This document shows, in pieces, positions 1 through 7,333 of a stretch of DNA of 25,689 nt. Below the pieces are notes generated by a model. It was not told where the DNA came from. It was given only the letters and a program-made list of their open reading frames with translations, and searched no databases. Source of the DNA: CAYSZB01 sp964435475 (GTDB lineage Bacteria; Chloroflexota; Anaerolineae; Anaerolineales; Anaerolineaceae); assembly GCA_964435475.1 (NCBI GenBank), contig CAYSZB010000032.1, positions 1 through 25,689 of the forward strand, read 5' to 3'. The first letter of the stretch is position 1; each line of letters begins with the position of its first letter. Made by a program: the position numbers and the translations under genes.

Positions 1-48
1 ATCGCAGTCCAGCTCGGTGATTGGAGTGGATACCATCTGCTGGCTCAT
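1..48 (-). CDS. possible 5' end of a downstream gene, cut by the window edge
   Basis: Downstream of the reductase gene on the same strand, a reading frame opens with TTG, GTG and ATG in succession (positions 54-46) and stays open to the edge. From the ATG it reads MSQQMVSTPITELDCD. The ribosome binding site is weak: an AGGT about 12 bases before the TTG. The frame is also open further upstream without a start codon, so the openness is weak evidence. If real, it would be the tenth gene of the minus-strand run. No family can be recognised from 16 residues. Confidence 0.25.
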   Translation of the reverse strand, partial: MSQQMVSTPITELDCD

Positions 49-158
49 CACCAAGGCAAAATTCTTACCTAACCTCTTTTCACTTGAGTAACCACCTTGT
101 ATGGCGCAATTAACGAAAAAAACTATCTGTACAAAGTGATGTTTTGTTTGTTCGTTCG

Positions 159-1043
159 TTAACGGCCAATTTCAATGCCCGCCAGTTTCTCATAATACTT
201 GGCGATAGCGGTATGGTCATACTGGCCGCAATCATTATTGTGGAGATACTGCAGGATCTCCTGCACCTGTGCGGTCATGGGGACGGGAGCACCTACAGAA
301 TGGGCACAATCCAGCGCGTTATTCAGGTCTTTAATATGTAGATCTATTTTAAAACCCGGTTTGTCGTTACCAGCGATCATCATAGGTGCTTTGGCATTCA
401 TCACTGTTGAGCTCGCAAGTCCACCCTTAATGGCTTCAAATACCAATTGGGGATCGACTCCCGCTTTCTGGGCAAGGGTCAGGGCTTCAGCAAGCGCCTG
501 GATGTTGCAGGCAACGATGATCTGGTTGGCCAGCTTGGTGGTATTGCCGGCTCCAATTTCACCGCAACGAATTACTGAAGCTCCCATAGTCTCCAGAATG
601 GGCTTGCAAGCATCAAACACTTCCTGTTTACCACCAACCATAAAGGACAATGTGCCATCGATGGCTTTCGGTTCGCCACCGGAAACCGGGGCATCCAGCA
701 TTTCGACACCTTTCTTTTCGAGTTCCGCTGCGATCTCCTGGCTGGCAATAGGATTAATGGAACTCATATCGATAAAAACCTGCCCTGATTTCATATAGGA
801 GGCTACTCCTCCTTCGCCGAGCATTACAGCTTTGACATGGGGAGAGTTGGGAAGCATGGTCATTACCACATCACAGCTTTCCCCGATCTCTGAATTTGTC
901 GCAGCTTTTGCTCCACAAGCAACCAGTTCATCGACGGACGCTTGTGTCAGGTCGTTTACCAGCAGATCTGTATACCCACCCTTTAGCAAGTTCTTTGCCA
1001 TGGGTTTCCCCATGATACCGAGACCGATCAAACCAACTTTCAT
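159..1043 (-). CDS. garR: 2-hydroxy-3-oxopropionate (tartronate semialdehyde) reductase-like beta-hydroxyacid dehydrogenase
   Basis: This is a cytoplasmic NAD(P)-dependent enzyme of the beta-hydroxyacid dehydrogenase family, 294 residues, the usual length of GarR. The N-terminus carries the Rossmann motif GLGIMG (residues 7-12). The substrate-binding motif DAPVSGG is at 117-123, and the catalytic lysine is K170 in KLANQ, with N174 nearby. The start is set by GAGGAG eight bases upstream of the ATG. GarR reduces tartronate semialdehyde to glycerate in glyoxylate and hexarate breakdown; 3-hydroxyisobutyrate dehydrogenase is the close alternative. It follows the second permease gene by 27 bases, so it probably belongs to the same transcript and handles a product of the imported compound. 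The family call is secure; the substrate is inferred. Confidence 0.85.
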   Translation of the reverse strand: MKVGLIGLGIMGKPMAKNLLKGGYTDLLVNDLTQASVDELVACGAKAATNSEIGESCDVVMTMLPNSPHVKAVMLGEGGVASYMKSGQVFIDMSSINPIASQEIAAELEKKGVEMLDAPVSGGEPKAIDGTLSFMVGGKQEVFDACKPILETMGASVIRCGEIGAGNTTKLANQIIVACNIQALAEALTLAQKAGVDPQLVFEAIKGGLASSTVMNAKAPMMIAGNDKPGFKIDLHIKDLNNALDCAHSVGAPVPMTAQVQEILQYLHNNDCGQYDHTAIAKYYEKLAGIEIGR

Positions 1044-1070
1044 GTGTATATCTCCTCAAAAAATATTAAA

Positions 1071-1997
1071 TTAACCTTTTACTGCACCCTGGGCCATGCC
1101 TTTTTCCAATTGACGGATAAAAAACGGGAACATCATCAGTACGGGGAAAGTAGCAAGGACAATGACACTGTATTGAACAAGAAAACGGGAATAGTCAGGA
1201 TTTGTCCAGTTCATGAAGTCCCGATTACTGGCAACCAGATCCCTAATCCATAATTGCAATGGCCAGAGATTCTTGTCAGTAGGCACATATATGGAAGCGG
1301 AGAACCAGGCATTCCAGGCGAAGATTCCTGTATTCACCATGGTCACAAGCGCGAAGCTGAAACACTGGGGCAGCATTATCTGGAACATGATTCGTAGATC
1401 CCCTGCTCCATCCATCCTGGCAGCTTCCACGGTTTCTTCGGGAACGGATTCAAAAGCCTTAACCATCATGATAAGGAAGGCTGCGTTGGTGCAGTGCGGA
1501 ATGATCAACGACCAGCGGGTACCTACCATGCCGAGAGACCGCACAACCATATATAGAGGCACTGTGCCCCCGGTAAAGAGGATGGTGAACACCACGAACA
1601 GTTTCAAAAAAGAATTGAGCTTGGTTCGACGGCTAAGCACATAACCACCAATAACATTGAGAACAAACCCAAAAGCAACGTTGCCGATCACATACAGGAT
1701 GGTATTCAGATAGCCAAGCAGAATGCTGTTGTTCTGCAGCACAAGTTTAAAACCTTCAAAATTCAACTTCCCGACAGGCAGGATGACCAGCCCGGAATGC
1801 GCAAAAAGAAGTTGCCCCTCTGAAAGGGATGCCATCAGAACATGCCATAAAGGTATAACGCTGGAGAATGCGACCCCGAAAAGAATTACGATCAAGACAA
1901 CATCTGCAATTATGCTTAAAGGTGATTTATCCTCGATCATGCCGGAAGAATGAGCACTTTTCCCCTTCCGAAGAATGTACATTTCTTTTGCTGTCAT
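1071..1997 (-). CDS. sugar ABC transporter permease, YtcP/LplC type
   Basis: This is an integral membrane permease of a CUT1-type sugar importer, 308 residues with six predicted hydrophobic segments. The cytoplasmic EAA loop, which docks the ATPase, is clear: EAARMDGAGDLRIMFQIMLP. The C-terminus ends in the family-typical pattern RQLEKGMAQGAVKG. The start is an ATG preceded by AAAGGAT with a six-base spacer. It lies 14 bases after the partner permease and 27 bases before the reductase gene. Importers of this type bring in oligosaccharides or modified glycosides in Bacillota and relatives. No ATPase is encoded in the window, so a shared MsmK-like ATPase elsewhere is likely. Confidence 0.92.
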   Translation of the reverse strand: MTAKEMYILRKGKSAHSSGMIEDKSPLSIIADVVLIVILFGVAFSSVIPLWHVLMASLSEGQLLFAHSGLVILPVGKLNFEGFKLVLQNNSILLGYLNTILYVIGNVAFGFVLNVIGGYVLSRRTKLNSFLKLFVVFTILFTGGTVPLYMVVRSLGMVGTRWSLIIPHCTNAAFLIMMVKAFESVPEETVEAARMDGAGDLRIMFQIMLPQCFSFALVTMVNTGIFAWNAWFSASIYVPTDKNLWPLQLWIRDLVASNRDFMNWTNPDYSRFLVQYSVIVLATFPVLMMFPFFIRQLEKGMAQGAVKG

Positions 1998-2011
1998 GTA
2001 ATTATCCTTTC

Positions 2012-2992
2012 TCAGATCAATGTACTGCTGGAGAATTTCCGGCTTAACTTATTGGAAACGATCAGCAGAGCTGTCCCAATAATCGATTGGAACAGTCCTG
2101 AAGCAGTAGCCACACCGTAGTTTACCGTCTGACCGAATGCCATGCGGAATGTGTAGGTATACAGGCAGTCTGCTGTATCATAGGTCAAGGGCATATAAAG
2201 CAGCAGGACCTTGTCAAATCCCTGACGGAAAACAAGCCCTATGCGTAAGGTCAGCATGACTATGATCAAAGGCAGTATGGTGGGAAAGGTGATTTTCCAG
2301 AGACGTTGCCAGCGGCCGGCTCCATCCATTGCTGCCGCTTCATGAAAATCTTTGTTCACATTAGCTATGGCAGCTATATATATGATTGAGCCCCAACCAG
2401 CACCCTGCCATATCTCGATAAAGGTGTTTATCAACCAGAAGACTGGAATGTTAGGGTTGGCGATCCAATTTTGCTTATCAAATCCGAACCAACTCAACAC
2501 TATTGTAAGTGCTCCTGCACTGGATAAGAACTCACTGGCCAGCGTGGTAACGACTACCGCAGAGACAAAGAAAGGCATGTAGCTGATAGTCTGCACTGTT
2601 CGGGTATACTTTTTAAAGCGAAGTTGAGAGATCAGCATGGCCAGGATGACCGGGGCGACAAATCCCACCGTCAGATTAAGAAATGCCATGGCAGTGGTGT
2701 TCCGCATGACCTTCAAGAAGGTATCACCAGTGAACAGCTCGGAAAAATTTTGAAACCATATCCATTCACTGCCGAAAATTCCACGTGAGGGGCGGAATTT
2801 TTGAAACGCCATGAGAAGCCCGAACATGGGCGCATAGTGGAAAATCAAGAAATATGCAGCTACAGGAATAAAAAGCAGGTACAGTTTACCATTGTGTTTG
2901 AAATCAAACTTCCATGACCCTTCTTTGAGATGGCGGGATGATTCTTTCTTATCGTGATTTCTAATTTGCTTGGCAGATAAATTTGTTGTCAA
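2012..2992 (-). CDS. sugar ABC transporter permease, LplB type
   Basis: This is the first permease of the importer, 326 residues from the chosen start. The first membrane segment reads KLYLLFIPVAAYFLIFHYAP, which is characteristic of LplB-family permeases. The EAA loop, EAAAMDGAGRWQRLWKITFP, lies in the C-terminal half. I chose the TTG at 2992 because AGGAGGG (3007-3001) sits eight bases upstream. The longer frame reaches a TTG at 3055 that overlaps the previous stop, but it lacks a site and would add an untypical 21-residue leader. It pairs with the YtcP-like permease 14 bases downstream. Substrate specificity comes from the binding protein and cannot be read here. Confidence 0.9.
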   Translation of the reverse strand: MTTNLSAKQIRNHDKKESSRHLKEGSWKFDFKHNGKLYLLFIPVAAYFLIFHYAPMFGLLMAFQKFRPSRGIFGSEWIWFQNFSELFTGDTFLKVMRNTTAMAFLNLTVGFVAPVILAMLISQLRFKKYTRTVQTISYMPFFVSAVVVTTLASEFLSSAGALTIVLSWFGFDKQNWIANPNIPVFWLINTFIEIWQGAGWGSIIYIAAIANVNKDFHEAAAMDGAGRWQRLWKITFPTILPLIIVMLTLRIGLVFRQGFDKVLLLYMPLTYDTADCLYTYTFRMAFGQTVNYGVATASGLFQSIIGTALLIVSNKLSRKFSSSTLI

Positions 2993-3000
2993 GGTCTCGG

Positions 3001-3007
3001 CCCTCCT
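3001..3007 (-). promoter_or_regulatory. strong ribosome binding site that fixes the LplB-type permease start
   Basis: The minus strand reads AGGAGGG here, eight bases before the TTG at 2992. This is the best match to the anti-Shine-Dalgarno sequence in the transporter operon and supports a TTG start 21 codons inside the longest open frame. Confidence 0.75.
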
Positions 3008-3051
3008 GAAATAAATAGTAGGTTCACAATTGGGAAAAAACAGAATAGGAT

Positions 3052-4287
3052 TCAAGTAAGAATGTTTGCATTGGATCCATAGTTACCGATATAAGTTCTT
3101 GAAATAGAATATCGTATTGGTATTGTTTTATCAACCCACCTCCTGGTGTTTTGGTCCGTTAATTCGTCATCTCCCGTATTTGTAAGCACAGCTAGCAGTG
3201 CTTTCAACCCCTGGTATGAGGTTACCTTAGAGCGTTCATTCAATACCGCCAGGTACTGTTCTTCTTCCCTGAGCTGAATCCATTGGTCCAAAAGTGGAAA
3301 TCGATTTGAATAGTCAGGATTCTGTGGGTCATAGAGCACAACCCCAACGATTTGCCCCTCTTTGTTGTGAACAAATTCCAGCGCAAAGCCTACTGTTTTT
3401 GAAAGATCGTCAGAGTTCATAATAGTCATTGCTGCACCATCTTCACCAAAAATGCTCTCAAAGTAGTATGCGTCCAACAACAATATATCAGCTTCCCAGA
3501 CACCAAACGTGGAAAGATAAGCAGCTGTTTGCTCAGGGTCAGGGGTATCGGTATAACTAAAGGTCATGCCCACTTTTCCGTTAGGTCCATCTACGCTGGA
3601 AAGATCAGTCATGATGGTGTCTGAATGGCTGAGTGAGCACACAGCAACCTGAAGGACGGGTTCGGCGTTCAAGCGGGTGAGAGAAGTAAAGAGAGTTCCC
3701 CAGATAAGTTCTGCAACAAGCACAATAAGGAAGCAGCTCAACCATGAAATGGAGTAGCTCGCCTTACCTTGTGTGAGTGTCACCGTTGCCGGCAGGGGAC
3801 TGCAGGATGTCAGTATATTGTCATAGGTCTGGAAAGAGACAAAAGAACCTTCTTTGAAGGGCAACCTTTCAAAACAGGCTGGAAGGTAAACTTCGATGGG
3901 AATGAAATCCCTGTGAACACGAAGTCCAGTGTCCAGCCGAAGGACCTGCATCAGAACGCCCTTATGGAAGGATAGCCCATCCCGATAACCGAGAAAACGC
4001 CCCTCCTTTATTTCTTTTGGTTTATTTTCCTGCTCTGTGAGGATCTTTCTGACCCTATGGGCAGGTAAAATTTGCCGTTGCAGCAGCACGTATCCAAGTG
4101 TGAAGGGTAAAGCTGTCAGCAGGCCGGCAGAAACCGCATTAATAAAGTTGTATTCCTGTTGAGATAGCAGCACCGCGATGGCTCCTGCACACAGGAGCAG
4201 GGACAGCAAAAACAAGCCAACCCCAATGTAAACATTGCGTTTCAGAGAAGAAATAATCCGTTGGGAATACAGGGGCACCAGACTCAT
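3052..4287 (-). CDS. membrane protein with an extracytoplasmic domain resembling part of a sugar-binding protein, function unknown
   Basis: This 411-residue protein is not one I recognise by name. Two hydrophobic segments lie near residues 18-40 and 46-68. A soluble stretch follows to about 170, then a third membrane segment near 175-198 (SWLSCFLIVLVAELIWGTLF). The remaining ~210 residues should face outward. That domain contains EADILLLDAYYFESIF, a motif style seen in extracellular solute-binding proteins at the point where they test for binding or stability. It lacks a lipobox and is far shorter than a binding protein. The ATG overlaps the stop of the preceding gene (ATGA), so the two are translationally coupled. 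It sits directly before the permeases, which suggests an accessory or sensing part of the importer. That role is inference. Confidence 0.8.
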   Translation of the reverse strand: MSLVPLYSQRIISSLKRNVYIGVGLFLLSLLLCAGAIAVLLSQQEYNFINAVSAGLLTALPFTLGYVLLQRQILPAHRVRKILTEQENKPKEIKEGRFLGYRDGLSFHKGVLMQVLRLDTGLRVHRDFIPIEVYLPACFERLPFKEGSFVSFQTYDNILTSCSPLPATVTLTQGKASYSISWLSCFLIVLVAELIWGTLFTSLTRLNAEPVLQVAVCSLSHSDTIMTDLSSVDGPNGKVGMTFSYTDTPDPEQTAAYLSTFGVWEADILLLDAYYFESIFGEDGAAMTIMNSDDLSKTVGFALEFVHNKEGQIVGVVLYDPQNPDYSNRFPLLDQWIQLREEEQYLAVLNERSKVTSYQGLKALLAVLTNTGDDELTDQNTRRWVDKTIPIRYSISRTYIGNYGSNANILT

Positions 4288-4850
4288 TTTTTGCCTGCCC
4301 CCTTTTGCAATCGTTCAAAGAGGGCATTATCAGGTTCTAAGAGAACTGATGTATTGCGGTAGGTTTGCTTAAACGCACATCGCTTTGTCCAGACAATTGT
4401 CAGACGGGGATCATGCGGGTTGCAGGAAGCGAATATGCAGCTCTTAAGTGCGTTCTTAATCTTCGTGACATCCTGATTGTCTGCCACCCTTTTTACATCT
4501 GTGACAGTATCAAGACCAAACGACAGGTATTCCTTCCGTCTGTTGCCGTAAATACGGTAGACGGTGAAGGTGTTGCCAAAAAGCTCGTAGTCGTATTCAA
4601 GGCTTCTTCTGCGAATGAGGACCTGCAACAGCAGCACGACTATCAACATTGGTAAACCAAGGATGACTACCATGAACACCCGTTGCCAGAACAAAGCCTG
4701 GTCAATTTCAAAAAAGACGCTTGCCAGTGTTAACCCCAGCATCTCGCCAAAAATGAAAAGGACAAGTAGTGTGATCTGTATCGCACGATACCAGGATCTC
4801 CACCGCTTTTCAGATCTCCAATCATGCCTAGAAACTGACTGTTCCAACAT
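4284..4850 (-). CDS. small two-span membrane protein with a PH-like (DUF6106/YcxB-type) cytoplasmic region, function unknown
   Basis: This is a 188-residue protein with two hydrophobic segments near residues 25-48 and 55-78. A soluble region then begins LEYDYELFGNTFTVYRIYGN and ends VLLEPDNALFERLQKG. The pattern of a tyrosine-rich strand, a basic KRR-type strand and a final LEPD helix resembles the DUF6106/YcxB group of PH-like membrane proteins in Bacillota; I judge this by eye only. The start follows the AraC stop by 12 bases and has a poor ribosome binding site, so it may depend on translation of the regulator gene. Its stop overlaps the next ATG by four bases. The tight coupling on both sides suggests it works with the regulator and the next membrane protein. 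Confidence 0.75.
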   Translation of the reverse strand: MLEQSVSRHDWRSEKRWRSWYRAIQITLLVLFIFGEMLGLTLASVFFEIDQALFWQRVFMVVILGLPMLIVVLLLQVLIRRRSLEYDYELFGNTFTVYRIYGNRRKEYLSFGLDTVTDVKRVADNQDVTKIKNALKSCIFASCNPHDPRLTIVWTKRCAFKQTYRNTSVLLEPDNALFERLQKGAGKK

Positions 4851-4862
4851 AAGCCATTTTAC

Positions 4863-6083
4863 TCACATCATCAATTCTTTTTTGCGGTAATCCGATGGGG
4901 AAAAGCCGGTATGTTTCTGGAATACTTCGCTGAAATAACTTCTAGAACAGTAATTCAACATATCGCTGATATCCTGAATGGTATAGGTCGGGTTGGCGAG
5001 AATGGATTTGGCCCGCTCCACCTTGGCTTTATTGATGTAATCCCAGATCGTGATGTCCAGTTCTTTCTTAAATTTGCGGGTGAGGTAATATTCTGTATAT
5101 CCAACGACATTTGCCAATGTTTCTAAAGTGAGTTTTCCAGTTAAGTGCATATCTATGTAATCACAACATGTCTGGATGGGTTTGGAAATTCCAGAACGGA
5201 GGCGGCAGTTATGGACACGGGTCACAAAATCATGAAACATGGTATGCATGATGTGAGTGCGGTCGGTGATGCTGTTGCATAACATGACTTTGGATTCATA
5301 GTAATCTCCCAGGCTGTAAGCAGTGGCGGGTGGTAGACCGCCGCGGATTGCAGCACGCACGCTGAGAGTGATAAAAGTGATAGCTATCACTTCGGATTTG
5401 CGTATGGGATCACCATCTGTATCAATGTCGCCTCCAGAAGCAGCTGAAACGGCATTGTTTAGCGCTTTTTCATAGTTGAGATTTCCCTCTTCAATCATCT
5501 TGAAGAGTTCCAACTCTGCCGCATAGACACCCAGGTGGGAGTCGTTCAGTTGATTTGGCTCATGCAGGTTGGAATTATTCGCCCCAAGCGAATCATGCTG
5601 GATATCCACAAATGTGATCTTCTCTCCTGTGACGCAGTAATGAAGCATTTGAGAATAAGAGAAAAAACGGGAAGGAGAAACAACAGGCAGAGAGAATAAC
5701 TGGGCGGTTAACTTTCGACGATATTTGGGGGGCATATACCGTTTGTTCAGCAGGGCTTCGATATTCTTTATGGATATTTCGCTGAGGAACAAAGGACCTA
5801 ATACATGGATATATCTTAATTCATGGTCTTCTTTTTCAAAGACAGAAACCCATTCCACGCCGAGGGGTATCGAAGAGACAAAAGGGGTGTCCTTATCCCT
5901 GACATGGGACAGGATCCCGGCATAATGCTCGGGCTGCCCGAAAATTGCCCGTGCAAAGGTATCTTCATCAACACATGTGGTATTGACCAGGGAAAAATTT
6001 TGATCAAAGCGCCAATAAAGGATCTTGTGAGAACAGGACAGCAACTCCAGGAAAAATGATATTTTTTCTTCAATATCCATCAT
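4863..6083 (-). CDS. AraC-family transcriptional regulator
   Basis: This is a 406-residue DNA-binding regulator. The last ~105 residues (about 300-402) form the double helix-turn-helix of the AraC family: LTLETLANVVGYTEYYLTRKFKKE is the first motif and YTIQDISDMLNYCSRSYFSEVFQKHTGFSPSDYR the second, cited here only as landmarks. The N-terminal ~300 residues match no sensor domain I can name and show no membrane segment, so it is probably a cytoplasmic ligand or protein sensor. The tandem ATGATG start is preceded by GGAG. It lies inside the transporter operon, 28 bases after the dehydrogenase and 12 bases before the PH-like membrane gene, so it most likely controls this locus and its own level. 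Binding sites are not identifiable by eye. Confidence 0.9.
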   Translation of the reverse strand: MMDIEEKISFFLELLSCSHKILYWRFDQNFSLVNTTCVDEDTFARAIFGQPEHYAGILSHVRDKDTPFVSSIPLGVEWVSVFEKEDHELRYIHVLGPLFLSEISIKNIEALLNKRYMPPKYRRKLTAQLFSLPVVSPSRFFSYSQMLHYCVTGEKITFVDIQHDSLGANNSNLHEPNQLNDSHLGVYAAELELFKMIEEGNLNYEKALNNAVSAASGGDIDTDGDPIRKSEVIAITFITLSVRAAIRGGLPPATAYSLGDYYESKVMLCNSITDRTHIMHTMFHDFVTRVHNCRLRSGISKPIQTCCDYIDMHLTGKLTLETLANVVGYTEYYLTRKFKKELDITIWDYINKAKVERAKSILANPTYTIQDISDMLNYCSRSYFSEVFQKHTGFSPSDYRKKELMM

Positions 6084-6111
6084 GAAGCTCCATATTTATA
6101 TAGAAACTTTT

Positions 6112-7122
6112 TCACCGGGAATGCTTAGTATACAGGTCTCGTTCAGTGAGGCGGTTAACAAACTGACCATCTGTCCTATAGGCATTGATATTCTGATACA
6201 AATAGGACAAAGCCCGTTCATCCCTGTCAGGTAGACCAGGAGTCGTGTGGGGAGTGATTAGCACGTTGGGCAGGCTCCATAGGGGGGATGATTCCGGAAG
6301 GGGTTCCTTCTCAAAGGTGTCCAATCCCGCTCCTGCAATGATCCTGTTCACAAGTGCATCGATCAGCGCGGGTTCGTCGACAAGAGAACCTCTGCCGAGG
6401 TTGATCAGGAATGCAGAGGGCTTCATTTTTTTCAAGGAGTCCCTGTTAATGATGTGATAAGTAGCATCGTTTAACTCCGCACAAAGCACAACATAATCAC
6501 AACGGCCAAGCATTGTATCAAGGGAATCGCCCCTGTCTGTGGAAAACACCTCGTCCACATTGACAGGTTTGTCTGCAGAACGCCGCCATCCCAGTACTTG
6601 CATATCAAAGGATTTTACAAGGCGGGCTACTTCCTGCCCGGTCTTCCCAAGCCCCACAATGCCGACAGTTTTTCCATACATGCCGGTTTTGTTCAGTCCA
6701 CCTTTCATAAAATACTCCCGGCCCCCGGACCAATGGCAAGCCTGCTGCGCTCTGAACATTTCCGGAAGGTCGTATGTCAACGCCAACATGAACATCAGCA
6801 CATGCTCTGCCAGCGCAGGGGCAGAGCGACCAGATGAACTGGTAAGAACAATGCCCCTCTCAAAGATTTCTGGTCTAACTGTCTTGTCCAAGCCTGCGTG
6901 TAAGCAGTGGATCCACTTGATATTGGGTCCTGAAAGGATTACTTCATTGGCATCTCCTTCCAGGATGACAACATCTGCCATCTGAACAGAATCGGCAATT
7001 TTCTCATTCTCATTGGGCATATAAAAGGCAACCTGAGCCGGAGATAATGCCTCCTGCAGCTTTTTTCGGTTTTCTTCTTTCATCAGGTAAGTTACTACCA
7101 ACACATTCTTGATTTCCGGCAT
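6112..7122 (-). CDS. D-isomer-specific 2-hydroxyacid dehydrogenase
   Basis: This is a cytoplasmic NAD(P)-dependent dehydrogenase of 336 residues that interconverts a 2-oxoacid and a D-2-hydroxyacid. The cofactor motif GLGKTG is at 157-162. The catalytic triad is visible as R244 (NLGRG), E273 (FEKEP) and H292 (TPHTTPG). The spacing fits the glyoxylate/hydroxypyruvate reductase and phosphoglycerate dehydrogenase branch, but it lacks the ACT domain of SerA. The start has AAGGAAAG upstream. It is separated from the binding-protein gene by 211 bases containing a large stem-loop, and is followed by the AraC gene 28 bases later. With the GarR-like enzyme it gives the operon two reductases for short oxo-acids, which suggests processing of an acid-containing substrate. 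Confidence 0.88.
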   Translation of the reverse strand: MPEIKNVLVVTYLMKEENRKKLQEALSPAQVAFYMPNENEKIADSVQMADVVILEGDANEVILSGPNIKWIHCLHAGLDKTVRPEIFERGIVLTSSSGRSAPALAEHVLMFMLALTYDLPEMFRAQQACHWSGGREYFMKGGLNKTGMYGKTVGIVGLGKTGQEVARLVKSFDMQVLGWRRSADKPVNVDEVFSTDRGDSLDTMLGRCDYVVLCAELNDATYHIINRDSLKKMKPSAFLINLGRGSLVDEPALIDALVNRIIAGAGLDTFEKEPLPESSPLWSLPNVLITPHTTPGLPDRDERALSYLYQNINAYRTDGQFVNRLTERDLYTKHSR

Positions 7123-7173
7123 ATCAATCTTTCCTTATAAAAGACAGAATTGATTAAGAAAAATGATGGTTTT

Positions 7174-7209
7174 AATTGACAATCTCATTTTACTAAATGT
7201 CAGTCAATT
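7174..7209. repeat. interrupted inverted repeat upstream of the 2-hydroxyacid dehydrogenase
   Basis: AATTGAC (7174-7180) and GTCAATT (7203-7209) are perfect inverted copies with a 22-base AT-rich gap. They lie 50-90 bases before the dehydrogenase start. The spacing could suit a dimeric regulator, and each arm contains a TTGAC that could act as a -35 box, but no good -10 accompanies either. It may be chance in an AT-rich spacer. Confidence 0.3.
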
Positions 7210-7285
7210 CGTGCGACTTATTAACCAGAAGCGACTTTTGCACCATTTTTAGAATAATCATTGATGATCTTGATTAATTTTATCG

Positions 7286-7316
7286 AACAGCGTTCCGCTT
7301 GAAGCGGAACGCTGTT
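7286..7316 (-). other. long intercistronic stem-loop after the binding-protein gene
   Basis: AACAGCGTTCCGC (7286-7298) pairs perfectly with GCGGAACGCTGTT (7304-7316) around a five-base loop, starting 18 bases after the stop of the binding-protein gene. Outer AT arms (TTTTATC and GATAAAA on the minus strand) can extend the stem with a small bulge. No U-run follows, so it is not a standard intrinsic terminator. Hairpins in this place, known from malE-malF-type operons, protect the upstream message and lower expression of downstream genes, which would give more binding protein than permease. Confidence 0.7.
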
Positions 7317-7333
7317 GCAATGATAAAATCAAT

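Noticed and set aside
141..161. Tetranucleotide run after the garR-like stop (TTTG/TTCG units)
   Set aside because: Only two copies of each unit. Too short to be a phase-variable repeat.
199..798. 199-residue plus-strand open frame
   Set aside because: It is antisense to the garR-like gene and shows no ribosome site or domain pattern.
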